A stretch of 64,000 bases of DNA from Frigoribacterium sp. MEB024. GTDB lineage: Bacteria; Actinomycetota; Actinomycetes; Actinomycetales; Microbacteriaceae. The position numbers and the translations under genes were made by a program. Below, in pieces: positions 22,269 through 31,198 of this stretch. Within the stretch, counting starts at the first letter, position 1. The number at the start of each line of letters is the position of its first letter. The notes beneath the pieces are model-generated. The model was not told the origin of the DNA and ran no database searches. It saw nothing but the letters and a program-made list of their open reading frames with translations. The stretch is from assembly GCF_000878135.1 (NCBI RefSeq), contig NZ_JXQZ01000001.1:1-64000 (forward strand). The letters are read 5' to 3'.

Positions 22269-23062
22269 AGAAGACCCACCGCGACGCCGCCGACTTCCGC
22301 CCCCTCGACTGGACCGGCGTCCACCCGCCGGCGATGCCGCGGGGCGCCGTGCCCGAGCACGTCGCGATCGTCATGGACGGCAACGGCCGCTGGGCGAACG
22401 GGCGGGGGCTCACCCGCGTCGAAGGGCACAAGGCCGGCGAGATGTCGCTGCTCGACGTGGTCGCCGGGGCGATCCAGATCGGCGTGAAGCACCTCAGCGT
22501 CTACGCGTTCTCGACCGAGAACTGGAAGCGCTCACCCGACGAGGTGCGCTTCCTGATGGGGTTCAACCGCGACGTCCTGCACCGTCGACGCGACCAGCTG
22601 AACGCCTGGGGAGTGAGGGTCCGCTGGGCCGGGCGGAAACCGCGGCTGTGGGGGTCGGTGATCAAAGAACTGCAGTTCGCCGAAGAGCTGACCAAGGGCA
22701 ACGACGTCCTGACGCTGACGATGTGCGTCAACTACGGCGGGCGGACCGAGATCGCCGACGCGGTGCGCTCCATCGCCGACGACGTCGCTGCCGGGCGGCT
22801 CAAGCCCTCGGCCGTCGGCGAGAAGCTGATCCAAAAGCGGCTCTACGCGCCCGAACTGCCCGACGTCGACCTGTTCGTGCGCAGCTCGGGCGAGCAGCGC
22901 ACGAGCAACTTCATGCTCTGGCAGTCCGCCTACGCCGAGATGGTGTTCCTCGACCGACTGTGGCCCGACTTCACCCGCACCGACCTGTGGCAGGCCGTCG
23001 AGACGTACGCCTCGCGCACCCGACGGTTCGGGGGAGCGGTGGACGCCCCCAGCCCGGCCTGA
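22265..23062 (+). CDS. uppS: Undecaprenyl/polyprenyl diphosphate synthase (UppS, cis-prenyltransferase)
   Basis: This 265-residue cis-prenyltransferase has the signature [13 protein letters not shown], carrying the catalytic Asp, followed by RVEGHKAGE. Later motifs are [25 protein letters not shown] and [20 protein letters not shown]. It makes the polyprenyl carrier lipid for cell-wall synthesis at the cytoplasmic membrane face. The final chain length cannot be read from sequence; actinobacteria often keep two such enzymes. The GTG start overlaps the recO stop, with GGAAGGGAGA upstream. Confidence 0.94.
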   Translation: MKKTHRDAADFRPLDWTGVHPPAMPRGAVPEHVAIVMDGNGRWANGRGLTRVEGHKAGEMSLLDVVAGAIQIGVKHLSVYAFSTENWKRSPDEVRFLMGFNRDVLHRRRDQLNAWGVRVRWAGRKPRLWGSVIKELQFAEELTKGNDVLTLTMCVNYGGRTEIADAVRSIADDVAAGRLKPSAVGEKLIQKRLYAPELPDVDLFVRSSGEQRTSNFMLWQSAYAEMVFLDRLWPDFTRTDLWQAVETYASRTRRFGGAVDAPSPA

Positions 23063-23073
23063 CCGGACGTCCG

Positions 23074-23745
23074 TCAGAACTGGATGTTCGCGCCCAGGAA
23101 GATCCGCTCGGCCGGCCACAGGAACTGCAGGGTCAGCGGTCCGTCGCTCGCCCGGTGGAACCAGGCGTTGGCGAAGACCGTGGACTCGCCGGGCAGCAGG
23201 TACCAGTTCGCGCTGTCGGCCGGGAACTTCGACTCGAGCGAGGTCTCGTAGCCCATCTCGGTCAAAAGGTCCTGCCCGGCGAAGACGTCCTGCGTGGCGA
23301 GGTCGTTGCCGTACGACGAGTAGTCGGCGCTCAGGTCGGTCAGGTCGAGCCGACGCTGCGAGTTGTTCGTCAGGACGTATGCCGTGACCTGGACGTCGGT
23401 GCCCGCCGGGTAGGGGTCGGTGCCGTCGGGGCGGGCGTAGATCGAGGGTGCCGAGGTCGTCAGCTCGCCGACGCCGTAGACGTAGATCGTGAGGTCCTTG
23501 TAGTTGACCTGGCCGAGCAGCGTGCCGCCGGGGGCGAGGGCGTCGGGTTGCGACCCCGAGCCGCCTCCGGTGCCGGGGGCGCCGGTCACCTGGGGCTGCG
23601 GCGCGCCGGTGGCACCCGGGCCCGAGGTCGGCGCCGACCCGCCTGCGCCGACGGGCGTCAGGTCGTCGAGGCTCGGGAAGCAGCCGGTCAGCCCGACGAG
23701 GGCCAGCACCGAGACGGCGATGCCGACGGTCAGTCTTCTGCGCAC
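23074..23745 (-). CDS. Secreted lipoprotein, unknown function
   Basis: This is a 223-residue lipoprotein. The signal peptide MRRRLTVGIAVSVLALVGLTGC ends in lipobox LTGC with Cys22. A Gly/Pro/Ser/Thr linker (about residues 28-70) and a beta-rich globular domain follow, with YKDLTIYVYGVGEL, VQVTAYVLTNN and a terminal FLGANIQF. I do not recognise the domain. GTG 23745 is preferred over GTG 23754 because GGAGAGG has good spacing to it. It is convergent with uppS, 11 nt away, and followed by the LysR gene on the opposite side. Confidence 0.8.
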   Translation of the reverse strand: MRRRLTVGIAVSVLALVGLTGCFPSLDDLTPVGAGGSAPTSGPGATGAPQPQVTGAPGTGGGSGSQPDALAPGGTLLGQVNYKDLTIYVYGVGELTTSAPSIYARPDGTDPYPAGTDVQVTAYVLTNNSQRRLDLTDLSADYSSYGNDLATQDVFAGQDLLTEMGYETSLESKFPADSANWYLLPGESTVFANAWFHRASDGPLTLQFLWPAERIFLGANIQF

Positions 23746-23777
23746 GACCTGCACCTCTCCTGGTTCGTCGGGCCAGC

Positions 23778-24734
23778 CTAACCCGGCGCCGTCGACGGCT
23801 CGCCCCGACGGACCGGCACGAGGCCCAGCGCGTCGCCGTCCACCTGCTCGAAGGCGTCGAGGACCGCCCGCACGCTCGGCACCCGGTCACCCCCGCGCCC
23901 GTGGACGACGTGCACCACCCGGGCGAGACCCTCGTCCAGTCCGACCACGCGCACGCCGGGAGGCACGGCGGCGGACACCAACGACAGCCCCGGCAGCAGG
24001 GCGACGCCGAGCCCCGCCGCGACGAGACCGAGCACGGCGAGGGCGTTGTCCGTCTCGAGCACGATCTCGGGCTCGAACCCCGACGCGGCACAGGTGGCGA
24101 GCAGATGGCCTCGGCAGCGGGGACAGCCGCCGATCCACCTCTCGTGCGCCAGACCCGCGAAGGCGTCGCCCCGGGCGAACGGGTGCGCCGTCGGCAGGGC
24201 CAGCACCGTGCGGTCGACGAAGGAGGCGCGGTGCAGCAGCCCGTCGAGGTCGCGTTCGCCCCCGGCGTCACCCCCGTGGCGGAAGGTGATCGCGACGTCC
24301 GCCGAGCCGTCCCGCAGTCGTGCCAGCGCCTCCGGCGGTTCCGCCTCGACGTAGTCGACCGTGAGGCCGGGGTGCCGGTCGCGCAGGCGCGACAGCACGT
24401 CGGGGACGATCGTGGACGACGCGCTGGGGAAGCCTGCCAGCGTGACGCGACCCGTGGCGACGCCGCCCAGGGCGTCGAGGTCCTGCCGCGCGGCGTCGAG
24501 GGCCGCCTGCACGTGGACGGCGTGGGCCGCGAGCCTCCGTCCGGCGTCGGTGAGCGCGACACCGCGTCCTGCCCGCAGCACGAGCGGCTGACCGACCTGG
24601 CGTTCGGCCCGCCGGAGCTGCTGGCTGACGGCGGGTTGGCTGTAGCCGAGCAGGGCGGCGGCCGCCGTGATCGTGCCGGTGTCCGCGACGGCGCGGACGA
24701 CGCGCAGCGACGCGAGGTCGAGATCGTCGGTCAT
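23778..24734 (-). CDS. LysR-family transcriptional regulator
   Basis: This 318-residue regulator has an N-terminal winged helix (LASLRVVRAVADTGTITAAA, then SQPAVSQQLRRAERQVG) and a two-lobed effector domain (residues about 90-300). A Cys pair lies in GGCPRCRGH of the effector domain. LysR regulators usually control the divergent gene, here the class V aminotransferase 81 nt away. On the minus strand TATGAT lies 6 nt before ATG 24734, so the mRNA is probably leaderless. Confidence 0.92.
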   Translation of the reverse strand: MTDDLDLASLRVVRAVADTGTITAAAALLGYSQPAVSQQLRRAERQVGQPLVLRAGRGVALTDAGRRLAAHAVHVQAALDAARQDLDALGGVATGRVTLAGFPSASSTIVPDVLSRLRDRHPGLTVDYVEAEPPEALARLRDGSADVAITFRHGGDAGGERDLDGLLHRASFVDRTVLALPTAHPFARGDAFAGLAHERWIGGCPRCRGHLLATCAASGFEPEIVLETDNALAVLGLVAAGLGVALLPGLSLVSAAVPPGVRVVGLDEGLARVVHVVHGRGGDRVPSVRAVLDAFEQVDGDALGLVPVRRGEPSTAPG

Positions 24735-24740
24735 GCTCGA

Positions 24741-24746
24741 ATCATA
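24741..24746 (-). promoter_or_regulatory. -10 hexamer TATGAT of the LysR gene
   Basis: This is a near-perfect -10 on the minus strand (forward ATCATA), 6 nt before the ATG at 24734. The 81-nt divergent region should also hold the LysR operator. Confidence 0.6.
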
Positions 24747-24815
24747 AGTCGTCGTGATGGATGACCTCAGACACTGGCGGTTGTCCTGCGATCTCGACGA
24801 GAGGAGCCTGAGGAC

Positions 24816-25856
24816 ATGACCGAGCCCCGTCCCGACCTCTTCGCCCCTGCCCCGGGCTACCTCGCGGCCTGCACCATGGGCCTGCCGATGCGGTCGACGG
24901 TCGAGGCGTTGCGGGCCGACCTCGACCGGTGGTCGTCCGGTCGGGCCGGTCCCGTCGCCTACGGCGCCGTCGTCGAGGAGGCGCGCGCGGCCTTCGCCCG
25001 GCTGGCCCGGGTCGACGTCGGCCGCGTCGCCATCGCGTCCCAGACGTCGGCGATGGTCGCGGTGGTCGCGGCCTCGGTGCCGGACGGTGCCGAGGTGCTC
25101 GTGCCCACGGGCGACTTCAGCTCGATCGTCTACCCCTTCGTGGTGCAGGAGGCGCGAGGCGTCCGGGTGCGGAGCGTGCCGCTCGACGAGCTGGCCGGCT
25201 CCGTCGGGCCCGACACGCACCTCGTGGCCTGGTCGGCCGTCCAGTCCGCCACGGGCGAGGTCGCCGACGACGCGGCCGTCGTCGCCGCGGCGGCCCGCCA
25301 CGGGGCGCTGACGCTGTGCGACCTGACCCAGGCCGCCGGCGTGCGACCCGTCGACGCCTCACGGTACGACGCCAGCGTCACGCACGCCTACAAGTGGTTG
25401 TGCTGCCCGCGCGGGGTGGCGTTCCTCACCCTGGGGGAGCGGCTGCAGCGCATGACGGTGCCGGCGCAGGCCGGTTGGTACGCGGGCGACGACGTGTGGG
25501 GCTCGTGCTACGGCCCCGAGATGCGGCTCGCCGCGGACGCCCGGGCGTTCGACGTCTCGCCCGCCTGGCAGGCCTGGGCCGGAGCGCTTCCCGCGCTCCG
25601 CACGTTCGCCGGGCTCGACGCCGACGAGACCTGGGCGCACGCCGCCGGGACGGGCGACGCGCTCTGCGCGCGGCTCGGGATCGAGGCGCAGGGCCGAGCG
25701 ATCGTGACCTGGGCCGATCCCGACGGACGCGACCAGCGCCTCCTCGGCGACGCCGGTCTCGTGGTCTCGGCACGCGCCGGTCGCGTCCGCGTGGCGTTCC
25801 ACCTCTGGAACGACGAGAGCGACGTCGAGGCCGTCGCCGCCGCGCTCGGCCGGTGA
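24816..25856 (+). CDS. Class V aminotransferase (PLP-dependent)
   Basis: This 346-residue fold-type I PLP enzyme carries QTSAMVAVVAASV for phosphate binding, CDLTQAAGVRPVD for the PLP aspartate region and the Schiff-base Lys in HAYKWLCCPRG. It belongs to the cysteine desulfurase/kynureninase-like group, but the substrate cannot be assigned. GAGAGGAGCC lies just before ATG 24816. It is divergent from a LysR regulator, which probably controls it. Confidence 0.85.
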   Translation: MTEPRPDLFAPAPGYLAACTMGLPMRSTVEALRADLDRWSSGRAGPVAYGAVVEEARAAFARLARVDVGRVAIASQTSAMVAVVAASVPDGAEVLVPTGDFSSIVYPFVVQEARGVRVRSVPLDELAGSVGPDTHLVAWSAVQSATGEVADDAAVVAAAARHGALTLCDLTQAAGVRPVDASRYDASVTHAYKWLCCPRGVAFLTLGERLQRMTVPAQAGWYAGDDVWGSCYGPEMRLAADARAFDVSPAWQAWAGALPALRTFAGLDADETWAHAAGTGDALCARLGIEAQGRAIVTWADPDGRDQRLLGDAGLVVSARAGRVRVAFHLWNDESDVEAVAAALGR

Positions 25857-25867
25857 CGCTCCGCCGC

Positions 25868-25873
25868 TAGAGT
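25868..25873 (+). promoter_or_regulatory. -10 hexamer TAGAGT upstream of glyS
   Basis: TAGAGT lies 61 nt before the glyS start codon, giving a 5' leader of roughly 55 nt. No -35 of note is visible. Confidence 0.35.
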
Positions 25874-25934
25874 TGCCGGGTACCTCGACCGACCGGGCAC
25901 CCAGCTCGCGCCTCAACTCATCGGAGCATCACAC

Positions 25935-27320
<1,386 letters not shown>

Positions 27321-27361
27321 CCGCCCGCGTCGTGTACCCGCCGGGCGTCGCACCGACCTTC

Positions 27362-27444
27362 GTCGGCAACTCCTGCCTGCTGCTGCGACCTGACCCCAGC
27401 ACGCGGCGTGTCGTCCGTCGACGACGCACGAGGCAGGAGTTGCC
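27362..27444. repeat. Palindromic repeat element, copy C
   Basis: The left arm GTCGGCAACTCCTGCCT (27362-27378) pairs with AGGCAGGAGTTGCC (27431-27444); the last three bases of the right arm deviate. The element is 83 nt long, directly after glyS. Its centre looks inverted relative to copies B1/B2 (GACCCCAGCACGCGGCG). Confidence 0.8.
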
Positions 27445-27565
27445 CGCGCCCGACTGGCGCTCCGTGCGACGAGGACTCGCCCCCAGGGTTCCCGGGCGAG
27501 GCCGCCGTCCCCATGCCGCCCGTACTGCCCACGGCCGGCGGGCACCGCTCGGGACGCTGTGGGGC

Positions 27566-28525
27566 ATGACCACGATCTCCGAACTCGTCTCCGACGCCGG
27601 TGGCTTGCTGCACAAGCGTGATCTCGTCGCGCTGGGTGCGACGGACCGCCATCTGACCGTCGCCGTCCGCTCCCGCGCGGTCCGTCGCCCGCGACGCGGC
27701 TGGTACTCGACGTGGCCGCGCCATGATCCGCGTTTCGTGGCCGTCGCGGTGGGGGGACGCCTCACCGGTGCCGCCGCCCTGCACCAGCTCGGGGCGTGGT
27801 CGTGGCGACGTCCGCCGATCACGGTCTCGGTGCCCGAGACCGCGTCCCGCCTCCGACGGCGACGGGGCGTCCGCATCGTCTGGGACTCCGTCGAGCTCGG
27901 GTCCCGTGGCTCGACCTGGGCGGTGGACCCGCGAGTCGCCCTCGCCCGCGCGGTGGTCGAAGCGGAGTCCCTCGAGGACGCGGTCATCTTGGTCGACTGG
28001 GCACGGAGCGTCGGTGTCGTGACCGACGACGAGGACGCCGCCGAGGTCCTGGCGCGGAAACGCGCCGACGCTGCTGGGCTGGTGGCCTGGAGCGACGGGG
28101 GAGCCGAGAGCATCCTCGAGTCGACGGCCGGGACGAGGCTCCGTCGGGCCGGGCACCACGTCGTGCGACAGGTGCCCGTCGGCACCACGGGCAAGATCCT
28201 CGACATGCTCGTCGACGGTGTCGTCGGTCTCGAGACCGACGGTCGCGTGCACCACGAGAGCCGCTTCGACCGGGACCGCCTCAAGGACGCCGACATCGCC
28301 CTCGACGGACATGTTCCGTTCCGGGCGGGGACGATCATGGTGCGTGACCTGTGGGTCCGCACGTCGGCCGCGATCGAGGCCCTGATCACCACGGCGGGCG
28401 GCCCGAGACCGCCGTCACGTGTCGGCAACTCCTGCCTCCCGCGAGTGCTCGGGCCCCGAGGCCGCAGGAACTGGCGGCTCGCGCCACCGGGCCGACGCAG
28501 GGGGCAGGAGTTGCCGACAGGGTGA
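27566..28525 (+). CDS. AbiEi-type antitoxin domain fused to a Vsr/DUF559-like nuclease domain
   Basis: This 319-residue protein starts with a winged-helix region typical of AbiEi-like antitoxins (ISELVSDAGGLLHKRDLVALGA, then RSRAVRRPRRGWYS and LTGAAALHQLGAW). The C-terminal part has [32 protein letters not shown] and HHESRFDRDRLKD, a pattern like the DUF559/very-short-patch-repair endonuclease fold (possible D...ExD catalytic residues). No AbiEii toxin gene is adjacent. The last roughly 34 residues and the stop codon are encoded by palindromic element D, so the original C-terminus was probably near residue 285. It is bracketed by elements C and D. Confidence 0.75.
   Translation: MTTISELVSDAGGLLHKRDLVALGATDRHLTVAVRSRAVRRPRRGWYSTWPRHDPRFVAVAVGGRLTGAAALHQLGAWSWRRPPITVSVPETASRLRRRRGVRIVWDSVELGSRGSTWAVDPRVALARAVVEAESLEDAVILVDWARSVGVVTDDEDAAEVLARKRADAAGLVAWSDGGAESILESTAGTRLRRAGHHVVRQVPVGTTGKILDMLVDGVVGLETDGRVHHESRFDRDRLKDADIALDGHVPFRAGTIMVRDLWVRTSAAIEALITTAGGPRPPSRVGNSCLPRVLGPRGRRNWRLAPPGRRRGQELPTG
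28421..28518. repeat. Palindromic repeat element, copy D (within AbiEi-like gene end)
   Basis: The left arm GTCGGCAACTCCTG (28421-28434) and right arm CAGGAGTTGCCGAC (28505-28518) are exact complements, with further partial pairing inside. It is 98 nt long, overlaps the 3' end of the AbiEi-like frame and lies 93 nt before the DsbA-family start. Confidence 0.85.
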
Positions 28526-28610
28526 GGCGGGTGAGGGCGAGGCGCGACGGGGCGATGGAAGTGCCGAGGGCGCGGGGAATGGGGAGGGCCCGGCACGAGT
28601 TGGGCCTGCC

Positions 28611-29279
28611 GTGACCGTAGACTCCGCCACCCCGTCCGCGACCGTCAAGGTCGACATCTGGTCCGACATCGCCTGCCCCTGGTGCTTCATCGGCAAGCGC
28701 AAGTTCGAGGAGGCCGTGCGACGCTTCGGCGGCCCCGTCGAGGTCGAGTACCACTCGTTCGAGCTCTCTCCCGACACCCCGGTCGACTTCGAGGGCGACG
28801 AGGTCGACTTCCTCTCGAAGCACAAGGGCATGCCCGCCGACCAGGTCCGCGGGATGCTCGACACCGTGGCCGGCATCGCGTCCGAGGTCGGCCTCGCCTA
28901 CGACTTCGAGCACCTGCAGCACACCAACACGGTCAAGGCGCACGAGCTCCTGCACTTCGCCAAGGCGAACGGTCGTCAGACCGAGATGAAGGAACGCCTG
29001 CTCCACGCCTACTTCGAGGAGGGCCGACACGTGGGCCGCGTCGACGATCTCGTCGCGCTGGCCGTCGAGGTCGGCCTGGACGAGCAGGAGGCGCGCGAGG
29101 CACTCGAGACCGGGCGTCACCTCGACGACGTGCGGGCCGACCAGGCCCAGGCGCAGGCCTTCGGCATCACCGGAGTCCCGTTCTTCGTCCTCGACGGCAA
29201 GTACGGCATCTCGGGCGCCCAGGCTCCCGAGACCTTCGTCCAGGCCCTTGAGCAGGTCGCCTCCGAGGTGGCCCGATGA
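28611..29279 (+). CDS. DsbA-family oxidoreductase (FrnE-like)
   Basis: This 222-residue thioredoxin-fold protein has the redox motif CPWC at Cys22-Cys25 (WSDIACPWCFIGKRKFEEA) and the cis-proline loop GITGVPFFVLDGKYGISGAQ. A large helical insertion (about residues 60-165) is typical of the FrnE/2-hydroxychromene isomerase-like DsbA subgroup. It has no signal peptide, so it is likely cytosolic. The start at GTG 28611 is uncertain because no strong ribosome site precedes it. Its stop overlaps the next small frame as ATGA. Confidence 0.88.
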   Translation: MTVDSATPSATVKVDIWSDIACPWCFIGKRKFEEAVRRFGGPVEVEYHSFELSPDTPVDFEGDEVDFLSKHKGMPADQVRGMLDTVAGIASEVGLAYDFEHLQHTNTVKAHELLHFAKANGRQTEMKERLLHAYFEEGRHVGRVDDLVALAVEVGLDEQEAREALETGRHLDDVRADQAQAQAFGITGVPFFVLDGKYGISGAQAPETFVQALEQVASEVAR

Positions 29280-29455
29280 GAGAGCCCGTCGGGGTCGAGG
29301 TCGATACGCCGACCACGACGTTCACCATGCTCGGCTCACCGGACGCCGCCGCCTGCGAGGGGGACTCCTGCCTCGTCGTCCCGCCCGGCATCGCCGACAC
29401 GTCCGTCGACCGGACCTCGGACGACGAGCCCGGGAGGCGCGGCGTCAGTCGGTGA
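29276..29455 (+). CDS. Small hypothetical protein coupled to the DsbA-family gene
   Basis: This 59-residue frame starts with the ATG of an ATGA overlap at the end of the DsbA-family gene. It contains VDTPTTTFTMLGSPDAAACEGDSC and ends GRRGVSR, overlapping the convergent YbaK gene end by 11 nt. The compact CEGDSC pair and the exact overlap suggest a real, translationally coupled peptide. I do not recognise a family. Confidence 0.55.
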   Translation: MREPVGVEVDTPTTTFTMLGSPDAAACEGDSCLVVPPGIADTSVDRTSDDEPGRRGVSR

Positions 29456-29978
29456 TGTCGGCCACGGTCGCGTCATACCCGGCGACCAGGTCGTCGGCGT
29501 CGACGAAGGCGCTGAAGCCGTGGGCTCCGGCACCCAGGGCGACGCGCCTCCCCACGATGCGGGAGTCCGCGACCACCGGCCAGGCTGTCGAGCTGCCCAG
29601 GGGAGTGATCGTGCCCCGTTCGTACCCGGTGACCTCGAGGGCGACGTCGGCGCTCGGCATCGACAGCTTGTTGACGCCGACGACCGCTCGGAGCTTCGCC
29701 CACGAGATCTGCCGGTCGCCCGGGACGAGCGCGAACAGGAACGACCCGTCGTGTCGCTTGACGACGAGGCTCTTGACGATGTCGGAGGACCGCAGTCCGA
29801 GCAGCGCGGCAGCGGCCTCGAGCGAGTCGGCCGCAGGACGCGCCACGATCTCGACGGCGAGACCGCGGGCGGCGGCGTCCGTGCGCACCCGCCCCGTGCC
29901 GTCGACCGACCTCGGGGCGCCCCCGGCACCCCCGACGTCCGCGTCGTCCACACCACTCGTCAGCCCGCCGTCGCTCAT
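29445..29978 (-). CDS. YbaK/EbsC-type aminoacyl-tRNA deacylase
   Basis: This 177-residue protein consists mainly of a YbaK/ProX domain (residues about 45-175): SSDIVKSLVVKRHDGSFLFALVPGDRQISWAKL with the conserved Lys, then GYERGTITPLGSS and LGAGAHGFSAFVDADDL. Such proteins hydrolyse mischarged Cys- or Ala-tRNA. The acidic, glycine-rich first 35 residues are atypical. On the minus strand TACGAT lies 6 nt before ATG 29978. It is divergent from dusB, with the two promoters overlapping. Confidence 0.86.
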   Translation of the reverse strand: MSDGGLTSGVDDADVGGAGGAPRSVDGTGRVRTDAAARGLAVEIVARPAADSLEAAAALLGLRSSDIVKSLVVKRHDGSFLFALVPGDRQISWAKLRAVVGVNKLSMPSADVALEVTGYERGTITPLGSSTAWPVVADSRIVGRRVALGAGAHGFSAFVDADDLVAGYDATVADITD

Positions 29979-29980
29979 GG

Positions 29981-29990
29981 GAGAATCGTA
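29981..29990. promoter_or_regulatory. Overlapping divergent -10 elements of ybaK-like gene and dusB
   Basis: In only 15 nt between the two ATGs, GAGAAT (29981-29986, plus strand) is 7 nt before dusB, and TACGAT (complement of 29985-29990) is 6 nt before the YbaK start. Both transcripts would be leaderless and the polymerases would compete. Confidence 0.5.
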
Positions 29991-29993
29991 ACG

Positions 29994-31151
29994 ATGTCCA
30001 CCACCACCCTGCCCTCGCGCGGCCTCTCGATCGGACCGATCGACGTGGCCTCGCCCGTCGTGCTCGCCCCCATGGCCGGCATCACCAACACGGCCTACCG
30101 CCGCCTGTGTCGCGAGTACGGCGCCGGTCTCTACGTGAGCGAGATGATCACGAGTCGGGCTCTGGTCGAGCGCACGCCCGAGTCGATGCGCCTCATCCAG
30201 CACCACGAGTCCGAGACCCCCCGCAGCATCCAGCTCTACGGCGTCGAGCCCAACACGGTGGCCGAGGCGGTCACGATGCTCGTCGCCGAGGACCGCGCCG
30301 ACCACATCGACCTCAACTTCGGCTGTCCGGTCCCCAAGGTCACCCGCAAGGGCGGCGGCTCGGCCCTGCCCTGGAAGATCGGCCTCTTCCGCGAGATCGT
30401 CGAGGGTGCGGTCAAGGCCGCCGGTGACATCCCGGTGACCGTCAAGATGCGCAAGGGCATCGACGACGACCACCTCACCTACCTCGAGGCCGGTCGAGCC
30501 GCGCAGGGCGCTGGTGTGGCGAGCATCGCGTTGCACGCGCGCACGGCGGCCGACTTCTACTCGGGCACGGCCGACTGGTCGGCCATCGCGACCCTGAAGC
30601 AGACGATCACCGACGTGCCGGTCCTCGGCAACGGCGACATCTGGTCGGCGACCGACGCCCTGCGCATGGTCGACGAGACCGGCTGCGACGGTGTGGTCGT
30701 CGGCCGGGGCTGCCTCGGCCGCCCGTGGCTGTTCGGTGACCTCGCCGCGGCCTTCCGCGGCGAAGACCTGAAGGCCGAGCCGACCCTCGGCGAGGTGGGT
30801 CGGGCCTTCCGGCGTCACGCCGAGCTCATGGTCGAGTTCTGGTCGGGCGACGAGGGGCGGGCCTGCCGTGACATGCGCAAGCACGTCGCCTGGTACTTCA
30901 AGGGTTACCCCGTGGGCGGCGAGGTCCGGGCGGCTCTCGCCCTGGCCGACTCGCTGCAGCAGATCGACGACCTGCTCGCCACGATGGACCCCGACGAGCA
31001 GTACCCCGGCGAGGCGGCCGAGGGGCCGCGGGGGCGCGCAGGCAGCCCCAAACGTCCTGCTCTTCCCGACCGGTGGCTCGAGAGCCGCGACCTCGACGAT
31101 GCCTTCAAGGCCGAGCTCGCCGCCGCCGAGCTGCACCACAGCGGCGGCTAG
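29994..31151 (+). CDS. dusB: tRNA-dihydrouridine synthase (DusB family)
   Basis: This 385-residue flavoenzyme reduces uridines in tRNA D-loops. TIM-barrel motifs include VVLAPMAGITNTAYRRLCREYGAGLYVSEM, the catalytic cysteine region HIDLNFGCPVPKVTRKGGGSAL, ITVKMRKG-like PVTVKMRKGID, LHARTAADFYSG and GNGDIWSATDA with VVVGRGCLGRPW. The C-terminal helical domain has DMRKHVAWYFKGY. Start is ATG 29994. dgt follows after 47 nt, and the pair probably forms an operon. Confidence 0.95.
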   Translation: MSTTTLPSRGLSIGPIDVASPVVLAPMAGITNTAYRRLCREYGAGLYVSEMITSRALVERTPESMRLIQHHESETPRSIQLYGVEPNTVAEAVTMLVAEDRADHIDLNFGCPVPKVTRKGGGSALPWKIGLFREIVEGAVKAAGDIPVTVKMRKGIDDDHLTYLEAGRAAQGAGVASIALHARTAADFYSGTADWSAIATLKQTITDVPVLGNGDIWSATDALRMVDETGCDGVVVGRGCLGRPWLFGDLAAAFRGEDLKAEPTLGEVGRAFRRHAELMVEFWSGDEGRACRDMRKHVAWYFKGYPVGGEVRAALALADSLQQIDDLLATMDPDEQYPGEAAEGPRGRAGSPKRPALPDRWLESRDLDDAFKAELAAAELHHSGG

Positions 31152-31198
31152 GCACACCCGTCCCCGACATCCCTTCCCGTCCCGACCGAGAGGCCCCG

